DNA from: Nevskiaceae bacterium
Lineage (GTDB): Bacteria > Pseudomonadota > Gammaproteobacteria > Nevskiales > Nevskiaceae
Length of the DNA stretch: 35,355 nt
Reading direction: 5' to 3'
Assembly (NCBI GenBank): GCA_021731445.1
Contig: JAKFXK010000056.1
Span: 1 to 35,355, forward strand
A program made the translations under genes and the position numbers. Under the pieces are notes generated by a model. The model was not told the DNA's origin and did not search any database. It worked only from the letters and a program-made list of their open reading frames with translations. This document shows positions 8,654-16,089 of the stretch, piece by piece (the stretch's first letter is position 1; each line of letters starts with the position of its first letter).

Positions 8654-9316
8654 TCAAGTCCCTTCGTTCTTGTTGTTGAGTTTGCCGCGCAGACGGCTCA
8701 GTTCCGTCTCCACCGCGTCGGCGCGTTCGAGCTGTGCGAACTGGTCTTCGAGCTTGGCCTTGCCCAGGTCGTAGGCCTCGGCCTCGGCACCGAGACGATC
8801 CACGTCGCGCGCCAGTACGTCCAGTGCCACCCCACTCTTGTCGCTGGCGAGCGCACCGCGCACATCCTTGCGGGCGGTGGCGGTGGCACTTTGCAGGGCG
8901 AGAAGGCGATGGCGGCTGCGGGCCTCGGCGAGTTTCACGCGCAAGTCTGCAAGGTCGGTGTCGAGTTTTTCCAGTTCGACCTCCACCGGCGGCAGCAGCT
9001 CGGCGATCTGCACACGCTCCTGCTCGACGCGCAATTTCACGGCCAGCGCGCCACGGGCGAGGTCCTCGCGGTCCTTCTCGATGGCGAGTGCGGCCTTCTT
9101 CTCCCAGTCCTCGGCCTGGTTCTGGAGGTCGTCCATGCGGCGCTGGATTTCCTTCTTGCGGGCGAGTGTGCGCACAGCGGTTGAGCGGGCTTCCACGAGC
9201 GTGTCCTCCATTTCGTTGATGATCAGACGCGCTGTTTTCAGCGGGTCGTTGGATGACGACAGCAGGGCCTCGATATCGGCCTGCTGAACGTCCTTGGTGC
9301 GGGAAAAGATGCCCAT
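8654..9316 (-). CDS. pspA: Phage shock protein A (PspA/IM30 family)
   Basis: The start is set at 9316, giving MGIFSRTKDVQQADIEALL, the usual PspA beginning, and 220 residues (E. coli 222). The frame is open further upstream to 9496, but that part is low-complexity, lies inside the preceding gene and was left out. The protein is nearly all alpha-helical coiled coil (LIINEMEDTLVEARSTAVRT to LERADAVETELSRLRGKLNN). PspA binds and inhibits the activator PspF in unstressed cells, and under stress it assembles on the inner membrane to limit proton leakage. It is second in the operon, 22 bases after the VTY-repeat gene. Confidence 0.95.
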   Translation of the reverse strand: MGIFSRTKDVQQADIEALLSSSNDPLKTARLIINEMEDTLVEARSTAVRTLARKKEIQRRMDDLQNQAEDWEKKAALAIEKDREDLARGALAVKLRVEQERVQIAELLPPVEVELEKLDTDLADLRVKLAEARSRHRLLALQSATATARKDVRGALASDKSGVALDVLARDVDRLGAEAEAYDLGKAKLEDQFAQLERADAVETELSRLRGKLNNKNEGT

Positions 9317-9338
9317 TTCGGTCTCGGTGTGATTCGTC

Positions 9339-9704
9339 TTATTGCTGCGGCAGCAGGATACGGAAGGCGCTGAACGAGCGCGTTTCGACGCGACGCTCGC
9401 TTCGCACCGGGTAGAGCTGGGCTGCGGGTTTCTTGCTGGCGACACGCACGTTCCACTCGGACTCGGCATAGGTGCGCGTCGGCGTGACGATGACACGCTC
9501 CAGGAGCACCGGGTTGTTGTCAGCCCTGGCTTGTGCCTTGGTGTCAGCAGTGGGTGAGTAGGTCACGGGAGCCAGATAGGTCACGCCTGCGGCATAGGTG
9601 ACCGGCTCGGTATAGGTGACGGGGGTGTTGAATACCACCCCACCGGCTTGGGCAGCGACGGTGGCGGTGGCGAGAGTGGCGGCGAGAAAAGTGGTGAGTT
9701 TCAT
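9339..9704 (-). CDS. Exported VTY-repeat protein, first gene of the psp operon
   Basis: The ATG at 9704 follows GGAG by 8 bases and opens a signal peptide (MKLTTFLAATLATATVAAQA). The frame extends upstream to 9779 but crosses the promoter. The product is 121 residues. Straight after the signal comes a short repeat: four VTY units in about 25 residues (NTPVTYTEPVTYAAGVTYLA, then PVTY). The rest (VLLERVIVTPTRTYAESEWN, RVETRSFSAFRILLPQQ) is not a family I recognise. The sigma-54-type promoter lies just upstream and pspA 22 bases downstream, so it should be induced with the phage-shock genes. A periplasmic or outer-membrane stress role is inference only. Confidence 0.75.
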   Translation of the reverse strand: MKLTTFLAATLATATVAAQAGGVVFNTPVTYTEPVTYAAGVTYLAPVTYSPTADTKAQARADNNPVLLERVIVTPTRTYAESEWNVRVASKKPAAQLYPVRSERRVETRSFSAFRILLPQQ

Positions 9705-9742
9705 GATTTGGCTCCGTTTGGGTTGACTCGTGCCATCTCTAT

Positions 9743-9758
9743 TGCGAGGTCTGTGCCA
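9743..9758 (-). promoter_or_regulatory. Sigma-54 promoter of the psp operon
   Basis: Read on the minus strand: TGGCAC (9758-9753), five bases, then TCGCA (9747-9743). Consensus is TGGCAC-N5-TTGCA, so there is one mismatch and the -24/-12 spacing is exact. The predicted transcript starts near 9732, about 28 bases before the ATG at 9704. It faces the PspF gene, the sigma-54 activator of psp operons, which makes the call credible. Confidence 0.75.
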
Positions 9759-9773
9759 TCGCATAAAAATATT

Positions 9774-9789
9774 ATACAAACCATTGTAT
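9774..9789. promoter_or_regulatory. Palindrome between psp promoter and pspF, possible regulator site
   Basis: ATACAA-ACCA-TTGTAT is a perfect 6-bp inverted repeat in the AT-rich spacer shared by the two divergent units. Its centre is near -49 relative to the psp start, close for a PspF enhancer, so it could bind PspF, IHF or another regulator. I cannot tell which. Confidence 0.35.
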
Positions 9790-9840
9790 TAATTGGATTT
9801 ATAGGCGTTTTATCGTTAGTTTTCTCACAGCTGAAATGCC

Positions 9841-9869
9841 TTGTGGTATGGTGATTACATTCATATAGT
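9841..9869 (+). promoter_or_regulatory. pspF: Candidate sigma-70 promoter of pspF
   Basis: TTGTGG (9841-9846), a 17-base spacer, then TATAGT (9864-9869, 5 of 6 to consensus). The start would fall near 9876, about 12 bases before the pspF ATG. In E. coli pspF is also made from a weak sigma-70 promoter, which fits the poor -35 and the lack of a clear ribosome-binding site. Confidence 0.5.
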
Positions 9870-9887
9870 GGTAAAAAAAACCATTAA

Positions 9888-10973
9888 ATGGAAGAAGACC
9901 TCGAAGCCGCCTCCCTGCTTGCCAACCTGCCACCGCTGGTAGGCGAGGCCGAGTGTTTTCTGGCGGTGCTGGAGCAGGTTTCGCACGCGGCGCGGCTGCA
10001 CAAGCCGGTGCTTGTTGTGGGTGAGCGCGGCAGCGGCAAGGAGCTGATTGCCGCGCGCCTGCATTACCTCAGCGAGCGCTGGGGCAAGCGCTTCGTCAAG
10101 TTCAACTGCGCGGCGGTGAACGACGAGCTGCTCGAATCCGAGCTGTTCGGCCATGTTGCGGGGGCTTACACCGGTGCGGTCAAAGCGCGCGTCGGGCGCT
10201 TCGAACTGGCGCACGGCGGCACGCTGTTTCTCGACGAGCTGTCGAGCATGAGCCTGCGCCTGCAAGAGAAGCTCTTGCGCGTGCTGGAATACGGCGAGTT
10301 CGAGCGCATGGGCTCCTCCGAGACGCAGAAGGTCAACGTGCGTGTGGTCGCTGCCGCCAACGCAGACCTACCCGCACTCGCCGCGAGCGGGCGATTCCGC
10401 GAGGACTTGCTGGATCGCCTGAGCTTCGAGGTGATCACCGTGCCGCCGCTGCGCGAGCGCAGCTCCGACATCCTGCTGCTGGCACAGCGCTTTGGCGAGC
10501 GTATGGCGCAGGAGCTGGGGCGCGAGTACTTTGCCGGCTTCTCGCCAGCCGCCGAGGAGCAATTGCTGGCGCACGCCTGGCCCGGCAATGTGCGCGAGCT
10601 GCGCAACGTGGTGGAGCGTGCGGTGTATCGGCAGGGCAATGCGCGGCGGGTGGTGGAGGAGGTGACGCTCGATCCCTTCGACTCGCCCTTCCGTGTCAAG
10701 ACCGCGCAGGCGAGCGCGGTAAGTGGGGCTGCGCTGCCGATGATGCCGGCGACAGCGCCCTCACTGCTTGCGCACGCGCCATCCCACTTCAGCTGGCAAT
10801 TTCCGCTCGACCTCAAAACCCATATGGCGGACTACGAAGTGGCCCTGCTGCGCGCCGTGCTCGAAAAAGCGCAGCACAAGCAGACGCGCGCAGCGGAACT
10901 GCTGGGCCTCAACTATCACCAGTTTCGCGGCTTGCTGCGCAAGTACAAGCTCATTGAGGAATTGCGGCAGTAA
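9888..10973 (+). CDS. pspF: Psp operon transcriptional activator (sigma-54 enhancer-binding protein)
   Basis: The product is 361 residues. Like E. coli PspF it has no receiver or sensor domain: an AAA+ domain starts at once and a DNA-binding helix-turn-helix ends the protein (KQTRAAELLGLNYHQFRGLL). Walker A is GERGSGKE at about 45-52, the sigma-54 contact loop is GAYTGA at 92-97 (usual GAFTGA), Walker B is GGTLFLDEL, and the arginine-finger region includes FREDLLDRLS. It hydrolyses ATP to open sigma-54 promoter complexes. Divergent placement from pspA and the sigma-54-type site between them make its target clear. Control is expected through PspA binding, not phosphorylation. Confidence 0.95.
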   Translation: MEEDLEAASLLANLPPLVGEAECFLAVLEQVSHAARLHKPVLVVGERGSGKELIAARLHYLSERWGKRFVKFNCAAVNDELLESELFGHVAGAYTGAVKARVGRFELAHGGTLFLDELSSMSLRLQEKLLRVLEYGEFERMGSSETQKVNVRVVAAANADLPALAASGRFREDLLDRLSFEVITVPPLRERSSDILLLAQRFGERMAQELGREYFAGFSPAAEEQLLAHAWPGNVRELRNVVERAVYRQGNARRVVEEVTLDPFDSPFRVKTAQASAVSGAALPMMPATAPSLLAHAPSHFSWQFPLDLKTHMADYEVALLRAVLEKAQHKQTRAAELLGLNYHQFRGLLRKYKLIEELRQ

Positions 10974-11005
10974 ACTGTGCACGAAATCCATTGGCGGAGC
11001 GTGTG

Positions 11006-11851
11006 ATGCAGAAGACAAAGGCTTTGTGGTGCGGCGTGATGGTCGGTCTGGCTTTGCTGTCCGCCGCTTGCGAAAAAGAGCGACCTGCGTACGCGCTCAC
11101 CAGCACGGGGCGCATTCTGGGTTTTGATACGAGCAAGCCCGCGAAGATCAAAACCGAAGTGCGAGTGACGGGCCTCGGCACCAACGAGAGCCTGATCCAG
11201 CTCGACTACCGTCCCGCCACCGGGACGTTTTATGGCCTGACCAATATGAGGCGCCTTTGCACGGTCAATCCCCTGACCGGCGTGGCCAGCCTGGTCGGCA
11301 ACGACTCTTTCACCGCCGACACGCTGACCAATCCGGTCATCGACTTCAACCCTGTCGCCGACCGCCTGCGGGTCATCGCCAACGAGCAGAATCTGCGCGT
11401 CAATCCCGCCGACGGCACGCTTGCGGGCACCGACACTGACGTGTTCTACGACAGCGGCGATATCAACGATGACCGCACTCCGCAGCTGGCGGCACTGGCC
11501 TATGACCAGAACCGCAGCGGCAGCTCATCCACCACCCTGTTTGCGCTTGATGTGACGACCCAAAGCCTGGTGCGCGTCGGCAGCAAAAACGGCGCGCCGG
11601 ATTTGCCCAACACAGGCAAGCTATTTACGGTCGCCAAGCTGCCGGTGACGTTCACGCTCAACAGCGGGTTCGACATCGAGCCGGGTGGCGACACCGCTTA
11701 TGCCGTGCTGTCGGCTAGCGGGGCCGGGGCGGCGCTGTATCGCATTGACCTCAAGGATGGCGGTGCAGATCGCATCGATGAAATCGACGACGGCGACGTC
11801 ACAGTGATTTCATTGACAGTGGCACCCGAGGAAACCCACGCCAACAACTAG
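11006..11851 (+). CDS. DUF4394 lipoprotein
   Basis: The ATG at 11006 follows GGAG by 6 bases; an in-frame TTG at 10991 is a poorer choice. The product is 281 residues with a lipoprotein signal (MQKTKALWCGVMVGLALLSA, lipobox SAAC). The body matches the DUF4394 pattern of repeated short beta-strands (RILGFDTSKP, LIQLDYRPATGTFYGLT, LCTVNPLTGVASLVG, NPVIDFNPVADRLRVIANEQ, FTLNSGFDIEPGGDTAYAVL) and is probably a beta-propeller-like envelope protein of unknown function. It starts 32 bases after pspF on the same strand and may share its transcript. No terminator was found after it. Confidence 0.85.
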   Translation: MQKTKALWCGVMVGLALLSAACEKERPAYALTSTGRILGFDTSKPAKIKTEVRVTGLGTNESLIQLDYRPATGTFYGLTNMRRLCTVNPLTGVASLVGNDSFTADTLTNPVIDFNPVADRLRVIANEQNLRVNPADGTLAGTDTDVFYDSGDINDDRTPQLAALAYDQNRSGSSSTTLFALDVTTQSLVRVGSKNGAPDLPNTGKLFTVAKLPVTFTLNSGFDIEPGGDTAYAVLSASGAGAALYRIDLKDGGADRIDEIDDGDVTVISLTVAPEETHANN

Positions 11852-11899
11852 GCGTTTCGATTGCAAACGATTGAGGACTAGAGGTTTTTGCTGACGGCG

Positions 11900-11927
11900 T
11901 TGAAAACATAACATCACCTGTTATCAT
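11900..11927 (+). promoter_or_regulatory. Promoter with palindromic operator for the toxin-antitoxin pair
   Basis: TTGAAA (11900-11905) and TATCAT (11922-11927) are 16 bases apart. A perfect inverted repeat ATAACA-TCACC-TGTTAT (11908-11924) fills the spacer and enters the -10 box. This is where an autoregulating antitoxin would sit. The start would fall next to the ATG at 11936, so the transcript may be leaderless, in line with no visible ribosome-binding site. Confidence 0.6.
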
Positions 11928-11935
11928 TTCCGTCA

Positions 11936-12184
11936 ATGAACTTCAGTGTCCACTTCGATACCGACACCATCACCCGCCTAGGCGCGGCAGTAGAGCGCAC
12001 CGGGCTGACCCGCAACCGCATCATTGGCGAGGCCGTGCGCGAGTGGCTGGCGCGCAATGAGGAGCCGACCTGGCCTGCAACGCTGGCCGAACACTTTCGC
12101 AATCCCGCGCCCGAACTGGCGCAGGAAACGCTGGATGCCAGCCAGTGGCAGGACGCTCTCGCCCTCGAAGGGGCGCGCTGGTGA
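11936..12184 (+). CDS. Ribbon-helix-helix antitoxin
   Basis: The product is 82 residues. The first 45 have the ribbon-helix-helix pattern of DNA-binding antitoxins: a strand (NFSVHFDTDTITRLGAAVER) then TRNRIIGEAVREWLARNEE. The acidic, Trp-containing tail (WPATLAEHFRNPAPELAQET) is the likely toxin-binding part. It overlaps the toxin gene by 4 bases (GTGA), as type II pairs often do, and has its own palindromic operator just upstream. It should neutralise the PIN toxin and repress the pair. The precise family (VapB-like or other CopG-type) is open. Confidence 0.8.
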   Translation: MNFSVHFDTDTITRLGAAVERTGLTRNRIIGEAVREWLARNEEPTWPATLAEHFRNPAPELAQETLDASQWQDALALEGARW

Positions 12185-12579
12185 AAGTGCTGCTCGATAC
12201 CGCCACCGTCATCGCTGCCATCAAGGGCCGCCTGCCTGTGGTGCTGCGGCTGGCGCAGCTCAAGCCCGCCGAAGTGGCGGTGAGTGCGGTCAGCCGCATG
12301 GAGGCCGAGATGGCCCTGCGGCTGGCGCCCAAGACCAATGCCCGATTCGCACGCCTGCTGAAGGAGTTTTTTGCAGCGGTGAAGGTGCTCGATTTCACCG
12401 AGGCCGAAGTCGCGCAGGCGGTGAGTCTCGCCCCCTATCTGCCGCAGGGCGCTGATGCGCTGAAATCCTTCGAGCTGCAACTGGCCGCGACGGCGCTAAG
12501 CCATCAGCTCACGCTCATCACCAGTACGCCACAACGTTTTGCTTTGATCCCAGGTCTCGACGCTGAAAAGTGGGCCTGA
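12181..12579 (+). CDS. PIN-domain toxin (VapC-like) with divergent active site
   Basis: The GTG at 12181 overlaps the antitoxin stop; the product is 132 residues, usual for VapC. The PIN fold is recognisable from MKVLLDTATVIAAI, SAVSRMEAEMAL and LQLAATALSHQLTLIT ending RFALIPGL. PIN toxins are RNases that use about four acidic residues to hold metal. Asp6 and Glu41 are present. The third position is Glu98 where most have Asp, and the fourth region reads TSTPQRF where most have TRN or TRD, so no Asp or Asn is there. It could be weakly active, of altered specificity or inactive. There is no terminator before serC, which starts 37 bases after the toxin stop. Confidence 0.8.
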   Translation: MKVLLDTATVIAAIKGRLPVVLRLAQLKPAEVAVSAVSRMEAEMALRLAPKTNARFARLLKEFFAAVKVLDFTEAEVAQAVSLAPYLPQGADALKSFELQLAATALSHQLTLITSTPQRFALIPGLDAEKWA

Positions 12580-12615
12580 CCGACAGCCTGTTTCGCATTC
12601 CCCAAGGAGAACCCG

Positions 12616-13701
12616 ATGTCCCGCATTTTCAATTTCAGCGCCGGCCCCGCCACGCTGCCCGAAGCCGTGCTCAAGCAAGTGCAGGAAGACCTGCTGAACT
12701 GGAAGGGTGCGGGCATGGGCGTGATGGAGATGAGCCATCGCGACAAGGAGTTCATGTCCATCGCGCAGCAGGCTGAAAAAGACCTGCGCGAAGTGATGGG
12801 CGTGCCCGCCAACTACAAGGTGCTGTTCATGCAGGGCGGTGCAACGGCGCAGTTCGGCATTGTCCCGCAGAACCTCCTGCGCGGCAAAACCGCCGCCGAT
12901 TTCGTGCTCACGGGTGACTGGGGCAAGAAGGCGATCAAGGAGATCACCAAGTACGGCAAGGGCAATGTGGTGGCGACAGCCGAGGCCGAGAAGTTCACCC
13001 ACATCCCCGATGTGGCGAGCTGGAAGCTCGACCCGAACGCTGCCTACGTCCACATCACCACCAATGAAACCATTCACGGCGTGCAGTTCCGTGACATCCC
13101 GGAGACCAACGGTGTGCCGCTGGTGGCGGATATCTCCAGCGACTTTGCCTGCCGTCCGATGGACTTGAGCAAGTTTGGCCTCGTCTACGGCGGTGCCCAG
13201 AAGAACATCGGCCCGGCTGGCCTGACCATCGTCATCGTCCGCGATGACCTGATCGGCAACGTGCTGCCCGGCACCTTTGGCATCCACGACTATAAGCAGG
13301 TGGCGGACAACGAGTCGATGCTCAACACGCCGGCGACCTTCAGCTGGTATGTCTGCGGCTTGGTGTTCCAGTGGATGAAGAGCGAGGGTGGCTTGGCCAA
13401 GATCGGCGAGCGCAACGAGCGCAAGGCGAAGGCGCTGTATGACTACATCGACTCGCAGGATTTCTATAAAAATCCGGTTGCGAAGAAAGATCGTTCGATC
13501 ATGAACGTGCCCTTTACGCTGGCCAACCCAGATGTCAACGATGCCGAGTTCCTGAAAGGCGCGAAGGCCGCAGGCCTCAGCGGCCTGAAGGGCCACCGCG
13601 CTGTCGGAGGCATGCGCGCCTCCATCTACAACGCGATGCCAGAAGCCGGTGTTGCCGCGCTCATCGACTACATGAAAGAGTTTGCTCGCAGCAAAGCCTG
13701 A
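12616..13701 (+). CDS. serC: Phosphoserine aminotransferase
   Basis: The product is 361 residues from the ATG at 12616, with AAGGAG 5 bases upstream. It is a PLP enzyme converting 3-phosphohydroxypyruvate and glutamate to phosphoserine, and the matching step in pyridoxal phosphate synthesis. It opens with FNFSAGPATLP; GATAQF binds cofactor phosphate; Lys196 in GGAQKNIGPAG forms the Schiff base; GHRAVGGMRASIYNA near the end is the family signature. It is followed by serA, so two consecutive serine steps are adjacent. Upstream lies the toxin-antitoxin pair, not gyrA as in many gammaproteobacteria. Confidence 0.97.
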   Translation: MSRIFNFSAGPATLPEAVLKQVQEDLLNWKGAGMGVMEMSHRDKEFMSIAQQAEKDLREVMGVPANYKVLFMQGGATAQFGIVPQNLLRGKTAADFVLTGDWGKKAIKEITKYGKGNVVATAEAEKFTHIPDVASWKLDPNAAYVHITTNETIHGVQFRDIPETNGVPLVADISSDFACRPMDLSKFGLVYGGAQKNIGPAGLTIVIVRDDLIGNVLPGTFGIHDYKQVADNESMLNTPATFSWYVCGLVFQWMKSEGGLAKIGERNERKAKALYDYIDSQDFYKNPVAKKDRSIMNVPFTLANPDVNDAEFLKGAKAAGLSGLKGHRAVGGMRASIYNAMPEAGVAALIDYMKEFARSKA

Positions 13702-13714
13702 TCCACCTCATCTC

Positions 13715-13793
13715 GTCATTCCCGCGAAAGCGGCAATCCACCATCGGGCCCAACAAAATCAGAGATTTTGTTGGGAACCCGTCACGGAATGAC
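13715..13793. repeat. Palindromic GTCATTCC element between serC and serA
   Basis: The outer ends GTCATTCC (13715-13722) and GGAATGAC (13786-13793) are inverted. Inside is a perfect 12-bp stem CCCAACAAAATC/GATTTTGTTGGG (13749-13760, 13764-13775) with a 3-base loop. The GTCATTCCCGCG end is shared with the element at 17243-17361 and resembles a dispersed proteobacterial repeat. No T-run follows, so it is probably a mobile-derived hairpin that may stabilise or attenuate the serC-serA transcript. Confidence 0.8.
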
Positions 13794-13811
13794 AAACCAA
13801 AGAAGAAAACC

Positions 13812-14990
13812 ATGACTTTCAAAATCCAGACCCTCAACAACATCTCCTCACTCGGCCTCGAGCGCCTGCCGCGCGCGACCTACGAGGTGGCGACCGAAAT
13901 CGCCAATCCAGACGCCGTAATGGTGCGCTCAGCCGACATGCACAAGATCGAGGTGGCACCCAGCATCAAGGCCATCGGCCGCGCGGGAGCAGGTACCAAC
14001 AACATCCCGGTGGCAGCGATGAGCGCCCGCGGCGTGCCGGTGTTCAACGCCCCCGGCGCCAACGCCAACGCAGTGAAGGAGCTGGTGCTTACTGGCATGC
14101 TGCTTGCCGCCCGCAACATCGCCTCTGCGCTCGACTTCGTGAAGAAGCTCGATGGCGATGACAAGGCCATGCACGTCGCCGTCGAAGACGGCAAGAAGAA
14201 ATTCGTCGGCTTCGAGCTGCCCAGCCGCAGCCTCGGCGTGATTGGCCTCGGCGCGATCGGTGTCAAAGTGGCAAACGCAGCTGTGGAGCTGGGCATGGAA
14301 GTGTTTGGCTTCGACCCCGCGATGACCGTCAACAACGCCTGGAAGCTCGACAGCCGCGTCAAGCAGGCCTTGAGCGTCGATGACCTGGTCAGCAAATCGC
14401 AATTCATCAGCGTCCACGTGCCGCTGCTCGATGCCACGCGTGGCCTGATCAATGCAGACCGCCTGAAGCTGATGAAGAAGCAGGGCGTGATCCTGAACTT
14501 CGCCCGCGCTGAGATCGTCGACGAGAAAGCCGTGGTGGAAGCGCTGGCGGCGGGCACGCTGCACGCCTACGTCTGTGACTTTCCCAGCAATGCCTTGAAG
14601 GGCAATCCCAAGGTACTGGCCACACCGCATCTGGGTGCGAGCACGGGCGAGGCCGAAGACAACTGTGCCGTGATGGTGGCGGATCAGCTGCGCGACTTCC
14701 TGGAGAACGGCAACATCCGCAATTCGGTGAATTTCCCTGAAGCGGTGATGCCGATGCTGCCGGGCAAGACCCGCATCACCATCGTCAACGCCAACGTGCC
14801 GAACATGGTGGGCCAGATCACCACTGCGCTGGCAAAGCACAATCTCAACATCGCCGACCTTTTGAACAAGTCGCGTGGTGACATCGCCTACACGCTAGTC
14901 GATGTCGACTCTGTCGTGCCGGATGCCGTGGCGGCTGAAATCCGTGCCATCCAGGGCGTGCTCAACGTGCGGGTCATCAACGCCAAATGA
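13812..14990 (+). CDS. serA: D-3-phosphoglycerate dehydrogenase with ACT domain
   Basis: The product is 392 residues. It oxidises 3-phosphoglycerate to 3-phosphohydroxypyruvate with NAD, the first committed step of serine synthesis. The NAD site is GVIGLGAIG near 145. The active-site Arg232 (NFARAEIVD) and His273 (TPHLGAST) are visible; the Glu of the relay lies between them. The last 70 residues (RITIVNANVPNMVGQITTAL to LNVRVINAK) form an ACT domain that usually binds serine for feedback inhibition. There is no extra ASB domain, so it is the short form. It overlaps pheA by 4 bases (ATGA). A repeat element separates it from serC, and its own ribosome-binding site is weak. Confidence 0.96.
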   Translation: MTFKIQTLNNISSLGLERLPRATYEVATEIANPDAVMVRSADMHKIEVAPSIKAIGRAGAGTNNIPVAAMSARGVPVFNAPGANANAVKELVLTGMLLAARNIASALDFVKKLDGDDKAMHVAVEDGKKKFVGFELPSRSLGVIGLGAIGVKVANAAVELGMEVFGFDPAMTVNNAWKLDSRVKQALSVDDLVSKSQFISVHVPLLDATRGLINADRLKLMKKQGVILNFARAEIVDEKAVVEALAAGTLHAYVCDFPSNALKGNPKVLATPHLGASTGEAEDNCAVMVADQLRDFLENGNIRNSVNFPEAVMPMLPGKTRITIVNANVPNMVGQITTALAKHNLNIADLLNKSRGDIAYTLVDVDSVVPDAVAAEIRAIQGVLNVRVINAK

Positions 14991-16087
14991 GCCGTACGCT
15001 GCCAGAGGCGCGGGTGGTGATCGACGCGCTGGACGAACACATCCAGCGTCTCATCAGCGAGCGCGCGCGCATCGCGCAGGAGGTGGCGCACATCAAGCTC
15101 AAGCAGGGCGATACCGGCGACCACTATCGCCCGGCGCGCGAGGCCGAGGTGCTGCGCAAGGCGATTGCGCGCAATCAGTTGCCGGATGGCGGCCCGCTCA
15201 CAGATGACGCTATCGCGCGTCTGATGCGCGAGATCATGTCGGCCTGCCTCTCGCTCGAATCGCCGCTGACCATCGCCTACCTGGGGCCGGAAGGCACCTA
15301 TACGCAGGCGGCGGTGCTGAAGCACTTTGGCGATGCCGTGAAGGCGCGCCCGCTCTCTGGCATCGACGAGATTTTCCGCGACGTGGAATCGGGTGGCGCC
15401 GACTATGGCGTGGTGCCAGTGGAGAACTCCATCGGCGGAGTCGTCACCAATACGCTGGATGCGCTGGTCAACACCAGCCTGCGCATCTGCGGCGAGGTGG
15501 CGCTGCCGGTGCATCATCATCTGCTGTCCGCAGAAACCGACCTTGCCAGGGTCAAGACCATCTACGCGCATCCGCAATCGTTCGCACAGTGCCGCACCTG
15601 GCTCGACGCGCGCTGCCCCAAGGCTGAGCGCGAGACGGTGAGCAGCAACGGGCAGGGGGCCAAGATGGCGGCAGAGCAAGGCGCGGGTGTGGCGGCGATT
15701 GCCAGCGCACAAGCGGGCCAGCTCAATGCGCTCAACATCCTCGCCAGCAATATCGAGGACGACCCGAGCAATACCACGCGCTTTCTCATCATTGGCAGGC
15801 AGAATCCGGCCATTACCGGTCAGGACGTCACTGCCGTGGTGCTGTCAGCGCACCGCAACCAACCAGGCGCACTGTTCTCGCTGCTGCAACCCTTCGCTGA
15901 CGCCAAGCTCGACCTCACCCGCATCGAGTCGCGCCCGATCAAGGGCACACCGGTGCAGGACTATTTCTTCTTCGTCGATTTTGCTGGCCATACCAACGAC
16001 CCGCAGGTACTCGCTGCACTCGATGCCGTGCGCGCGAACGCCGCATTCTTCAAAATACTCGGCTCGTATCCCAAGGCTGTGATGTAA
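14987..16087 (+). CDS. pheA: Bifunctional chorismate mutase / prephenate dehydratase
   Basis: The product is 366 residues. About 1-90 are an AroQ-type chorismate mutase (VVIDALDEHIQRLISERARI, with later Lys and Arg contacts). About 95-270 are prephenate dehydratase (YLGPEGTYTQAA, VPVENSIGGVV, and NTTRFLIIG holding the catalytic Thr-Arg-Phe). About 280-360 are the ACT regulatory domain with GALFSLL and ESRP, which usually bind phenylalanine. It makes phenylpyruvate from chorismate. The start overlaps serA and hisC follows after 2 bases, so the genes are co-translated. This is the P-protein form usual in gammaproteobacteria. Confidence 0.97.
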   Translation: MSRTLPEARVVIDALDEHIQRLISERARIAQEVAHIKLKQGDTGDHYRPAREAEVLRKAIARNQLPDGGPLTDDAIARLMREIMSACLSLESPLTIAYLGPEGTYTQAAVLKHFGDAVKARPLSGIDEIFRDVESGGADYGVVPVENSIGGVVTNTLDALVNTSLRICGEVALPVHHHLLSAETDLARVKTIYAHPQSFAQCRTWLDARCPKAERETVSSNGQGAKMAAEQGAGVAAIASAQAGQLNALNILASNIEDDPSNTTRFLIIGRQNPAITGQDVTAVVLSAHRNQPGALFSLLQPFADAKLDLTRIESRPIKGTPVQDYFFFVDFAGHTNDPQVLAALDAVRANAAFFKILGSYPKAVM

Positions 16088-16089
16088 CC

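Noticed and set aside
9317-9496. N-terminal extension of pspA
   Set aside because: It overlaps the VTY-repeat gene, is low-complexity, and PspA normally starts MGIFSR.
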